64,000 nt of DNA from Hahella chejuensis KCTC 2396 (lineage in GTDB: Bacteria > Pseudomonadota > Gammaproteobacteria > Pseudomonadales > Oleiphilaceae). The stretch covers positions 2,386,501 through 2,450,500 of the forward strand of contig NC_007645.1 of NCBI RefSeq assembly GCF_000012985.1. The letters run 5' to 3'. A model generated the notes under the pieces. That model had not been told where the DNA came from, did no database searches, and saw nothing but the letters and a program-made list of their open reading frames with translations. A program made the translations under genes and the position numbers. Positions 29,102 through 36,446 of the stretch are shown piece by piece (within the stretch, counting starts at the first letter, position 1; each line of letters begins with the position of its first letter).

Positions 29102-29775
29102 GAACGTGTTCACGATCTTCTGAGTAACAAGACCAAGAACGCCACATGGACGAATTGCAGACTGGTGTTAAGCCAGCGCTCGCAGTTTTTCCACAACAGC
29201 CGCCGATTTTTGTCGGGGCAGGCAAAGCTGTGCTCTGCGATCCAGCGCTTGGGCATGCTCACCCAGTATGTCTCGTACTCCCTGGGCGAAGGGCTCCCCT
29301 GTGTAGCCGCTGTCACACAACAGACTTTGCACGCGGTTCAGAACCGGTTTGCAGCGCTCGAGCGCCTGCAACACCCCCTTGCGGTCGGTCACATCAGCTG
29401 TACTGATCGCCACGGCATGCGGCAGACCTTGCGTATCAACCGCAATGTGGCGTTCCCGTATCTCGCGGGCCGCGCCAACCTGATTTTTTTAACGCCCACT
29501 CAAGCAGGTTCACTCCACTTGGCAAAGTACGAGTGCACCGTGCGCCACTTGGGGACGTCGCTGGGCAGGGCCCTCCACTGGCAACCGGTGCGCAGCAGAT
29601 ACAGCACCCCGCAAAACACCTCATACAAATCTATCGTTCGGGGCTTGGTTTTGCGCCGCGCCTGCACCAGCAACGGCTGAATCTTCTCGAGTTGTTCGCA
29701 ACTGATGTCGCTCGGGTATCTCTTGGTTCGCATCTTTTCGTCTTCTCAGATACGAACAAGATTGTTAACACGTTC
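29102..29775 (-). mobile_element. Defective IS5-family (IS427-like) insertion sequence
   Basis: Terminal inverted repeats are GAACGTGTTCACGATCTT on the left and the complement of AAGATTGTTAACACGTTC on the right, with two mismatches in 18. The flanks carry a TA on each side (29100-29101 and 29776-29777), the 2-base target duplication expected for this group. The element is 674 bases, shorter than the ~830-870 bases I would expect, in keeping with the internal deletion seen in its transposase. It sits inside the integrase remnant. Confidence 0.82.
29110..29733 (-). pseudogene. IS5-family transposase, frameshifted and internally deleted
   Basis: The N-terminal part (29733 to 29500) reads MRTKRYPSDISCEQLEKIQP... 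to YFAKWSEP and stops. A second frame carries LLEWALKK and ends at a run of seven A. A third frame reads K-N-Q-V-G-A-A-R-E-I-R-E-R then HIAVDTQGLPHAVAISTADVTDRKG. A further shift is needed to reach MPKRWIAEHSFACPDKNRR and VHVAFLVLLLRRS. In intact relatives a segment of ~35-45 residues containing the first catalytic Asp (D-x-Q-S-V-K-N/T block) lies between VGAAR and KRHIAVD; here it is absent. The protein cannot be active, although the group can use programmed frameshifting for its first junction. Confidence 0.75.
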
Positions 29776-29846
29776 TAAGGCGCGGCAAGGGCAGAGGGCT
29801 AAAAGCGTCAGACGCCGCCACGTTCCCTTTGTGCGCGCCCTGTCAT

Positions 29847-29966
29847 ATGCAGTTTGACCAAGTCAAGGAACTGACGAAGACGGAACGGGAGCAACTGACC
29901 ATGGACTGGCTTGCCTGGACGCATATCCAACTTATTGAAAACGAACTGATAGAGGTAAAACGATGA
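29847..29966 (+). CDS. Small phage-type ORF
   Basis: A 39-codon frame (MQFDQVKELTKTEREQLTMD... ending IENELIEVKR) whose stop overlaps the next start (ATGA). It reads as a plausible acidic helical phage peptide or as the C-terminus of a longer lost gene. The coupling to the antiterminator-like gene is the main support; no function is recognised. Confidence 0.4.
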   Translation: MQFDQVKELTKTEREQLTMDWLAWTHIQLIENELIEVKR

Positions 29967-30265
29967 GACGAGCAGTAGATGAAACCGCGTGGTTACTGGA
30001 ACAGTGGGCGAGGTGGTCTAAATTTAATACAGATAACGTGGGCTATCCGTCGTCCACGCCATTTGCGCGGATGGCGGGGAGTTCGGTGCGGTCGCCGGTG
30101 ATTACGGATCAGGAAGCTGCCAAGGTGGATATGGCTGTTTCCAAGTTGCGGGCGCGTGATGGAGTGATGGGGGAGGTAGTTTGTCTATACTACATGGCCG
30201 GTGAGAACTTGTTTTATGTGGTCCGACATATACCTAAGTTGATCGGCGTAAAGCTGACATTTTAG
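29963..30265 (+). CDS. Phage antitermination protein Q-like
   Basis: A 100-residue protein resembling the lambdoid Q-type antiterminators of the short class. It has an N-terminal W-rich segment (AWLLEQWARWSKF), a Ser/Pro loop, and AKVDMAVSKLRARDGVMGEVVCLYYMAGENLFYVVRHIPKL, which matches the C-terminal helix-turn-helix-like part (xVAxLxxR-xxxG-xxVxxYY). Intact members usually continue with a clear HTH; here the C-terminus (LIGVKLTF) is short and may be degraded. In phages these proteins release late transcription. It supports a prophage origin for the island. No late genes follow; an AT-rich cargo operon does. Confidence 0.6.
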   Translation: MRRAVDETAWLLEQWARWSKFNTDNVGYPSSTPFARMAGSSVRSPVITDQEAAKVDMAVSKLRARDGVMGEVVCLYYMAGENLFYVVRHIPKLIGVKLTF

Positions 30266-30368
30266 TTAAGTCAGGAACTGCGTGGATCGACTCAGTGCTT
30301 CATTCTGCTGCGGTTGTAGATTGAAATAACCCGTAGGGTGGGTGTAACGAATATAGTAAGAAGGACCT

Positions 30369-31577
30369 ATGAAATTTTCAATTAAAGATTACACCGGTAC
30401 AGAGTACTCATTCGAAGATATTGATAGCTTATTTGAATTTTTGAGTGAAGAGGCAAGTTATTGGAGTAGGTGCTTCGAAAGGGCTTCAAAAAAAAATGAT
30501 GGAAATATTCCGAACTTACTTAATTCACATAGAAGGTTGGATGAGTTGGCTAAAATGGTTGGTGACTTAAAGGCTGATGGCAATGCTTATGAGGATGCTC
30601 AGGAGAAAGGGATCGAAAAATTGTCTAATAAATCTGCTGGTATCAATAAGGTGTGGATTTCTAGACTAAGCAAATATACAAGCAGCTATGTTAAATATTC
30701 TCTGGATTTTGGTTTCGAAATAGGAGCTGCTTTCTTAGATACAGTCCTTTCCAGGGGGGGAGTGGCTATTTCTGTTGGAACGGCACCTAAACTCTATGGC
30801 GCTATCTTGGCGTTTAACTATGAATTCCCATTTCTAAATGGTAGTAATATTAAAGAAAATAATAACGTTGATGATTTGAGTGAACATTTCTTTAAAGTTT
30901 TTGAGGGTAAGGTTAAAGAATTTTCTCAGATTGTCGACAACAATGTATTGGAGTATGAAAAAGCAAGAAATGAATGGACTGGTCAGTTTGCTGAAGCCAA
31001 AGACGACTGCTTACACTATACGAATTCTCAAAAGGAAAAGTTGGATAATATAATTGCTAAAAATAAAGATGAAATGAAAGTATTGGCACAGGTTTATGAA
31101 GAAGAGCTTCGATTGAGGAAGCCCGCAGAATATTGGCGAAGAGTTGCTAAGAAGTATGGAAGGCAAGGCAATTTTTGGTGTTCGCTATTAATCGTATCTG
31201 TTATTGCTGGACTTTATCATTTAGGACGAATTTACAGTGAATGGGTTTCTGGAGTACATACTACGCTTGGGCTAAATACTGTGCAGGGAGTAATAATTCT
31301 AGGAGCTACTGTTGCATTCTTTGGGTATTATTTGAAAGTTTTATCTAAGCTAGTATTTAGCTCATTTCATTTAATGAGAGATGCGGAGGAGAGGCGACAA
31401 CTAACTTATTTATACTTATCACTTAGTAAAGATAAGGCTATTGATGAGACCTCTCGAGATATTGTTTTGCAATCTCTTTTTAGCCGTTCTGATACTGGGT
31501 TGCTATCATCTGATTCGTCACCAACAATGCCTGGGATACCTGATGTTGTTAAATCAATCCCCAAGTCGTCTAATTAA
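30369..31577 (+). CDS. DUF6161-like membrane protein, candidate defence gene
   Basis: A 402-residue protein. Residues 1-255 are soluble and largely helical (coiled-coil-like ~185-250, rich in E/K). Two membrane segments follow at ~272-290 (CSLLIVSVIAGLYHLGRIY) and ~305-325 (GVIILGATVAFFGYYLKVL). A conserved tail then reads HLMRDAEERRQLTYLYLSL and RDIVLQSLFSRSDTGLL, ending in SSPTMPGIPD. This C-terminal pattern is what I remember for DUF6161 proteins, scattered in accessory regions of bacterial genomes; I cannot verify it here. Base composition is much more AT-rich than the flanking core. AAGGACC precedes the ATG. It is the first gene of a three-gene rightward unit. Confidence 0.7.
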   Translation: MKFSIKDYTGTEYSFEDIDSLFEFLSEEASYWSRCFERASKKNDGNIPNLLNSHRRLDELAKMVGDLKADGNAYEDAQEKGIEKLSNKSAGINKVWISRLSKYTSSYVKYSLDFGFEIGAAFLDTVLSRGGVAISVGTAPKLYGAILAFNYEFPFLNGSNIKENNNVDDLSEHFFKVFEGKVKEFSQIVDNNVLEYEKARNEWTGQFAEAKDDCLHYTNSQKEKLDNIIAKNKDEMKVLAQVYEEELRLRKPAEYWRRVAKKYGRQGNFWCSLLIVSVIAGLYHLGRIYSEWVSGVHTTLGLNTVQGVIILGATVAFFGYYLKVLSKLVFSSFHLMRDAEERRQLTYLYLSLSKDKAIDETSRDIVLQSLFSRSDTGLLSSDSSPTMPGIPDVVKSIPKSSN

Positions 31578-31639
31578 TTCTGCGAAGATATGCGTGTTTT
31601 ATTGGAGATGTTTTTATATATGGCTTTTTGGATTGTGTT

Positions 31640-32416
31640 ATGAATAGAACCCCGCCCGTTTCAGTTGTTCGAGCTTTGAGAAAGGAAGTAGGATTTGGAT
31701 GTCCAGTTGAGAATTGTGGTAATCCTTACTTAGAGTGGCATCATTTTGATCCGCCATGGGCAGAGTGTAATCATCATAACCCTGAGGGGATGATTGCTTT
31801 ATGCAGGATGCATCATATACAAGCGGATAATGGCGCATTTACATTAAATCAATTGCAGAGACTAAAACAGAAAGGGAGAGAAAATTGGGGGAATGTAAGT
31901 GAGCGATTTAATTGGATGAGAAATGAGTTGGTGTTTGTGGTGAGTAACTATTTTGTCTTAGAGCCTAAAGTTTTTTTTCGATATCAAAATAAGCCTTTGA
32001 TATGGTTTGAGCGAAATGAAGATGGTATGTTTATGGTTAATTTTTATGCATTTCTGCGCTCGCCGGATAAGAGATTTTGTATTGATAATAATGTTTGGTA
32101 TTTGGCAGGATGTGAATCTGATGTTGTATGTCCACCAGCGGGGAAATATCTCAATGTAGAGTATGATAATGGGGACAAATTTGAAATAAAATTTAAACAA
32201 GTTAGTGGAGTGGACGAGGCGATAAGTTCATTTGGCAGTGAAGGATTTAGTGAGTGGGGTATAAATTATCCGGTTACGTTTGTAGAGCTTGTTGTAAAAG
32301 GGCCTGGAACTATATTTGATAATAGAGGAGGTATAAGAAGTGTTTTTGATACTAAGGGAGGATTTTTTGAGAGGCCTGGAGTGGTTTTCAATGTTATGAG
32401 TGATGACTATTACTGA
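31640..32416 (+). CDS. HNH-motif nuclease-like protein
   Basis: A 258-residue protein from ATG 31640; a TTG 12 bases earlier is an alternative. An N-terminal zinc/HNH-like module is clear: C21-x4-C26, E32-W-H34-H35, N47, C55-x2-H58-H59, the spacing of HNH endonucleases with a structural zinc site. The remaining ~170 residues are beta-rich, with Gly/Phe repeats near the end (GPGTIFDNRGGIRSVFDTKGGFF), and have no recognised fold. Nuclease activity is inference. It follows the DUF6161-like gene by ~60 bases and precedes a small membrane protein by eight bases, in the same AT-rich style. Confidence 0.72.
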   Translation: MNRTPPVSVVRALRKEVGFGCPVENCGNPYLEWHHFDPPWAECNHHNPEGMIALCRMHHIQADNGAFTLNQLQRLKQKGRENWGNVSERFNWMRNELVFVVSNYFVLEPKVFFRYQNKPLIWFERNEDGMFMVNFYAFLRSPDKRFCIDNNVWYLAGCESDVVCPPAGKYLNVEYDNGDKFEIKFKQVSGVDEAISSFGSEGFSEWGINYPVTFVELVVKGPGTIFDNRGGIRSVFDTKGGFFERPGVVFNVMSDDYY

Positions 32417-32424
32417 GATTTTTT

Positions 32425-32766
32425 GTGCTTGATTTTTTGTTTGGAGACTTGTACGTATTTTTTGTGTCCTATGCTCCCATTTTGTTCTTTGCTTTTGTTA
32501 TTTTCTCGGCGGTATTATGGGAGGATCATGAGGCTCGTCTTTTCCTGGTTTCTTTTTTGTCTCTGATACTTGTTTGCTATTTTGTTTATAATTTTGGCGG
32601 GATGTCATTTGTATTTATATTTTTCTTTGTTTTGGTTTTTGAATTTGTTGATATGTATAGGCGTGGAATTGGTTGTCAACAAATTTGTAGTGTGCTTTGG
32701 AGGGTGGTGCGTAACTCTTTTATTATATATATTCTATTTGTATTAATTGCTGGGCTGTTTTTTTAG
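32425..32766 (+). CDS. Small multi-pass membrane protein
   Basis: A 113-residue, Phe/Val/Ile-rich protein opening at a GTG (32425) eight bases after the HNH gene stop. Three or four hydrophobic segments are visible (~8-30, 38-55, 57-76, 92-112), with the only charged stretches at WEDHEARL and DMYRRGIGCQQ. There is no recognised family. The tight spacing makes it the third member of the DUF6161-like/HNH unit. It could be a membrane effector or an immunity protein; both are speculative. It is convergent with the Shedu-like gene, 50 bases apart. Confidence 0.6.
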   Translation: MLDFLFGDLYVFFVSYAPILFFAFVIFSAVLWEDHEARLFLVSFLSLILVCYFVYNFGGMSFVFIFFFVLVFEFVDMYRRGIGCQQICSVLWRVVRNSFIIYILFVLIAGLFF

Positions 32767-32816
32767 ATTTTTGCCCTTGGAAGGGTGGGTGATTTGATGC
32801 GGGTTTTGTTGATTTG

Positions 32817-34181
32817 TTATATTGATGGAGAGAGGCCTGTTAATGTTGTATATGCATTGCAAACTCTCTCGTATAGGTCGTCATACGTAATTATTTCATC
32901 AACTCTGAACTGTCTAATAAGCTGCCCTTTGTATCGATTCATATCTTCTATGTTGCTGAATTTTTCTTGTTGAGATCTGCTTATTATTATGCAGGTTTTA
33001 CATTTGCTGTTTATTCCTGGGTAATCGTTTCTTATTTCGTTATAGTGCTCGCTTATGAAATCGGTCCACTCAGCAATTTGATATGCAGCCTGACTAACTT
33101 CTGCGCGAGGGTGGCCTTGAACTGTTGCTACCCTTTTTGATGCTCTTTCTAGTTCGATTAGTTTATATGACTGATCTGGGTAGCAGACTATAAAGTCTGG
33201 TTCAAGGTATTTCTTTCCTATAGGGCTTTTGTGATCGACGGGATAATGTAGCTGTGGTTTGCTAATGCAACTTCCATATACGTCAAGTAGTATTGGGTTA
33301 TTCTCTATTAGCTTGTGAAAGGTTTCCTCTTTGTCATCGCTCTGAAAAAGAAGTATTCCCTTGAATTCATTAATCGCTTTTTCTAGCTTGCTAAGTCTGT
33401 TTGTATAGTTTTCAATCCAGTTATTTAAAGACCCAAGAGTTAAAGTGCCATGGACTTTTTCGTCTGCTGAAATAGATAGGGCTCTAGCGAAGTCTCTCCT
33501 TAAATCATTGCTGATGCGCAATTTAATATTTCTTGTACTCCACCCGATTTCGTCGCTATAATTATATATTTCCAAATAATTGAAAAACCTCCTGCTATTA
33601 AGGTCTGCCGGGAAAAAACCAAACTTTTGAATGATGGTTGGCTCTCCTAGGTTTAGTTCTTTGTTGATTATGTAGTTGTCAATAATTATCCCAAGTGCGC
33701 CGAAAGTTAGGGAAGAAACCAAATCCCGGAGATCTGTTTTTACTAAGGTTAAATTGAGGGTTATATTTAATTTTTCATGTGTAAGGGCTCGTGATTCAGA
33801 GATGTTTTTTATCCTACCTCTCCATATTCTTGTTGGAATGTAATCCTTGGCGACGCATCTGTATATTCCAATGTTTCCTTTTATGTTGTTTTCTTTTAAT
33901 GTATCGATTATATGTTCGGGTGTGCTTGTTGGTTCAGTATCAACTTTTATTGCTGGTCCGCCAGCCACAAACCAAGCGTGTTGTGGCTCCTCTTTAACTT
34001 CCGAAATCACAACCCCATTATTCGCTAAAAAAACATCAAACTCTTTTGCAGATATAAAGGGCGATACTGAAATGCGTGGATATCCTGCACCCTCTGGTGG
34101 GGTGGATGTGAATTTTTCGTACTCTGATCGATATAATGATATATATTTAATTATATAGTCACTTAGTTGATCTAGGTCCAT
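32817..34181 (-). CDS. Shedu (DUF4263)-like nuclease, candidate anti-phage protein
   Basis: A 454-residue protein. The N-terminal ~260 residues are a mixed alpha/beta region. The C-terminal domain (~280-430) matches DUF4263/Shedu nucleases: FHKLIENNPILLDVYG (the helix that opens the domain), then E327-P-D329-F with I342-E343-L344-E345-R, a PD-(D/E)xK-like core, then a helix with QAAYQIAEWTDFI and a strand CKTCIIISR. Shedu proteins are single-gene anti-phage nucleases. Here the expected lysine of ExK is replaced by Glu (ELE), a variant I recall in part of the family. The gene is AT-rich like its convergent neighbours and unlike the core genome. The nuclease call is moderate, the defence role inferred. 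Confidence 0.65.
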   Translation of the reverse strand: MDLDQLSDYIIKYISLYRSEYEKFTSTPPEGAGYPRISVSPFISAKEFDVFLANNGVVISEVKEEPQHAWFVAGGPAIKVDTEPTSTPEHIIDTLKENNIKGNIGIYRCVAKDYIPTRIWRGRIKNISESRALTHEKLNITLNLTLVKTDLRDLVSSLTFGALGIIIDNYIINKELNLGEPTIIQKFGFFPADLNSRRFFNYLEIYNYSDEIGWSTRNIKLRISNDLRRDFARALSISADEKVHGTLTLGSLNNWIENYTNRLSKLEKAINEFKGILLFQSDDKEETFHKLIENNPILLDVYGSCISKPQLHYPVDHKSPIGKKYLEPDFIVCYPDQSYKLIELERASKRVATVQGHPRAEVSQAAYQIAEWTDFISEHYNEIRNDYPGINSKCKTCIIISRSQQEKFSNIEDMNRYKGQLIRQFRVDEIITYDDLYERVCNAYTTLTGLSPSI

Positions 34182-34211
34182 GTTCGCTATACAAGGTAAG
34201 ATAGATTATCG

Positions 34212-34605
34212 TTAGTTAGTGGATGGAATCTCCCCCCACCTAGTAGTATAAGCAGGAGAAAGCCTCCCTCGTTTCATTCCCCAGGGCTGTTGAATACCCT
34301 GTCCAGCAAACCAAACAACGCCACCTGTTCCCCTATTAAGCTTATCCAATGTCTCCATAAGCTCCACACTACCGCGCCTCCCTTCGTCCTCTTCGAATAG
34401 ATGACGCTGACAAACCCCAGGAGGAGAGAAGTCACAAAGCATTACTCCGGCCTTCAAATAGCGATAGCCATCCCGCCAGATCCTCTCCAGTAACACCCTG
34501 GCATGCTCTATAAAATCGCGGGTATCGTCAGAAGGAAAAGGCAGCTTTCCGGTTGCTGCATCGGAGTAGTATGGTTCACCTTTGGAGAATTTGCCTGTCT
34601 GACAT
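34212..34605 (-). pseudogene. umuC: umuC 3' fragment (DNA polymerase V catalytic subunit)
   Basis: On the minus strand, from ~34605 to a stop at 34212, the frame reads the C-terminal little-finger/tail region of UmuC: TGKFSKGEPYYSDAATGKLPFPSDDTRD, then LLERIWRDGYRYLKAGVML, GVCQRHLFEE, LMETLDKLNR, VWFAGQGIQQPWGMKRGRLSPAYTTRW. All of the catalytic palm, fingers and thumb are absent: upstream the frame soon meets a stop and the sequence becomes unrelated. It is therefore only the last ~125 residues. The first part of the fragment (34461-34598) recurs at 36309-36446. No umuD is nearby. Confidence 0.85.
34461..34598. repeat. Direct repeat copy A (umuC-derived)
   Basis: ~138 bases matching 36309-36446 in the same orientation with about ten differences by eye. 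This copy lies within the longer umuC fragment. Confidence 0.9.
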
Positions 34606-34741
34606 GTAGCGGTAACTGCGTAAAATCAACACTGTGCTATCTTTAGTTTACAGCCTGCGGACTCCCGCAGTTTGACAAAGCAGGCGCTCGAGTTAGAGGC
34701 GACCAACCCTATAGACATTGGACTTGGATCAATGAATCGAT

Positions 34742-36361
34742 ATGAATAGGTCCAGGGCGATACTTGTCACAATCATTACAGGTTTGCTGGCGGTGGCTGC
34801 ACCAATTTTATTCGCCCTCCATATTGCAGACCAACAAGGGAAAAACATTGAGAAAAATCGAGTGCTTAGCTTTGCGAGAGAAGCTTTAAGCCGCTCAGAC
34901 CGGGCTGCAGACCAGATATACGAAGGCATAGATCGTCTATCGAGCGCTCCTGATCCTTGCTCCCCCTCACAGCTTTTTCTAATGAGGGACATCGACCTTT
35001 CTTCAAGCCAGATACAAGCCATAGGATGGGTGTCTAATAATATTTTGAAATGCTCTTCTTTGGGGGCTTCTGGAACAATGCAGATAGACCTTGGTGATCC
35101 AGATGTTGTGACGACCACTGGTAGCAGGCTGCGTACAAATGTAACGTTTCCGTTTGCCAAAGATAGTGCATTTACTGTTGTTGAGCGTAATGGATATGCC
35201 GCCATCATCCATAAGGACTTACCCATTGACGTAGTCACTGAGTCCAGCGATATATCGATTGCAACCGTAACCCCTGAAAATAGAAAAGTACGCAGCTTGC
35301 GTGGGCATATTAATGTTGAGTGGATGAGTCGGCTCGGTGAGCTGCAGGAGGTAACCTTTGTAGAGCAACAGTATGTTGTGGCAGTGGTGCGCTCTAAGCG
35401 TTACGCAACGGCTGTGATAGCTGCCTTACCTATTCATTATTTAAGGGCTCAGACAAGAGAAGCTGCGCTAATATTGGTTCCTACGGGGTTGGCTGCAGGC
35501 GCAGTTCTGATATGGGCGATCTTGTATGTGGTTCGTTTGCAAATGGCTTTGCCGACACTGCTTAAAGTTGCATTGCGCCGCAAAGAACTCTTTCTTGTGT
35601 ACCAGCCTATTGTCGACTTGCGAAGCGGACGTTGGATTGGAGCGGAGGCGCTAGTTAGGTGGCGTAGACCAAGCGGAGAGTTAGTTCGGCCTGACCTGTT
35701 TATTCAGGTAGCGGAGGATACAGGCTATATACAGAAAGTAACCGAGCAGGTGATAGAAATCGCTGCTCGTGACGCCTCAAATATTTTCAGAAAATTCCCT
35801 TATTTCCATATTGGTATCAACTTGGCGGCTGCAGACCTACAGTCCCATCATACAATCGAATTACTAGAAGACCTGATGCGAGAGACGAGCGCAAGCGATG
35901 GAAACATTCTGATAGAGGCTACCGAGCGGGGCTTTATGAATACAACCATCGCTCAAGAGATAATGCGCAAAATCAGAGCAAAAGGAATTCGCATTGCGAT
36001 TGATGATTTCGGAACTGGTTATTCGAGTCTTTCATATTTGGAAAGTTTTGAGCTGGACTACCTGAAGATAGATAAATCATTTGTCGATAAAATAGGCACA
36101 GAGGCTGCGACAAGCCAAGTTGTGCCTCATATCATCGAGATGGCGAAAGACTTGCAGCTGGAAATGATTGCGGAAGGGGTCGAAACCGAAGCCCAGGCCC
36201 GTTACCTTCGTGACAGTGGGGTTCAATTTGCGCAAGGGTGGTTGTTCAGTAAGCCATTGCCGTACAGTGAATTGCAGTCAAAGCTACGTGACCTCGATGA
36301 CTCCCTAAGCGGTAGCCATCCCGCCAGATCCTCTCCAGTAGCACCCGGGCAAGCTCTATAA
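34742..36361 (+). CDS. CSS-motif EAL-domain c-di-GMP phosphodiesterase
   Basis: A 539-residue inner-membrane protein. A membrane segment (~8-28) is followed by a periplasmic CSS-type sensor (~30-235, with DPCSPSQLF and LKCSSLG), a second segment (~240-265) and a cytoplasmic EAL domain (~275-525). Catalytic motifs are intact: E-A-L in GAEALVRW (~301), IEATERGF, AIDDFGTGYSSLSYLESFELDYLKIDKSFVD, and EGVETEAQA. It should hydrolyse cyclic di-GMP; CSS domains sense periplasmic redox state through their cysteines. Its last ~18 codons (after DDSL) run into repeat copy B, so the C-terminal tail is borrowed from antisense umuC sequence; the catalytic fold ends before that. It is probably an acquired cargo gene. 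Confidence 0.88.
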   Translation: MNRSRAILVTIITGLLAVAAPILFALHIADQQGKNIEKNRVLSFAREALSRSDRAADQIYEGIDRLSSAPDPCSPSQLFLMRDIDLSSSQIQAIGWVSNNILKCSSLGASGTMQIDLGDPDVVTTTGSRLRTNVTFPFAKDSAFTVVERNGYAAIIHKDLPIDVVTESSDISIATVTPENRKVRSLRGHINVEWMSRLGELQEVTFVEQQYVVAVVRSKRYATAVIAALPIHYLRAQTREAALILVPTGLAAGAVLIWAILYVVRLQMALPTLLKVALRRKELFLVYQPIVDLRSGRWIGAEALVRWRRPSGELVRPDLFIQVAEDTGYIQKVTEQVIEIAARDASNIFRKFPYFHIGINLAAADLQSHHTIELLEDLMRETSASDGNILIEATERGFMNTTIAQEIMRKIRAKGIRIAIDDFGTGYSSLSYLESFELDYLKIDKSFVDKIGTEAATSQVVPHIIEMAKDLQLEMIAEGVETEAQARYLRDSGVQFAQGWLFSKPLPYSELQSKLRDLDDSLSGSHPARSSPVAPGQAL

Positions 36362-36446
36362 AATCGCGGGTATCGTCAGAAGGAAAAGGCGGGTTTCCGG
36401 TTGCTGCATTGGAGTAGTATGGTTCACCTTTGGAGAATTTGCCGGT
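36309..36446. repeat. Direct repeat copy B (umuC-derived)
   Basis: Second copy of the ~138-base umuC segment. It overlaps both the 3' end of the EAL gene and the 3' end of the opposite binding-protein gene, and is not followed by further umuC sequence on either side. Confidence 0.9.

Larger units (their letters stand above)
29041..29846 (+). pseudogene. Tyrosine integrase N-terminal remnant, split by an IS
   Basis: An ATG at 29041 opens MATIIKRKAKGGSARYRVQI, the usual N-terminus of phage-type tyrosine recombinases (arm-binding region). After 20 codons it is interrupted by an insertion sequence at a TA. If the element and one TA copy are removed, the frame continues for a further ~20-25 codons (K-A-R-Q-G-Q-R-A-K-S...) and then stops. 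No catalytic domain (R...H-x-x-R...Y) survives anywhere nearby. The gene is dead twice over: by insertion and by loss of everything after the first ~45 residues. Its location next to the 5' end of dusA fits the dusA-specific integrase family. Confidence 0.72.

Noticed and set aside
29436-29624. Possible programmed frameshift in the IS transposase at the run of seven A.
   Set aside because: Even allowing a shift there, further frame changes and a missing catalytic segment remain, so decay is the better explanation.
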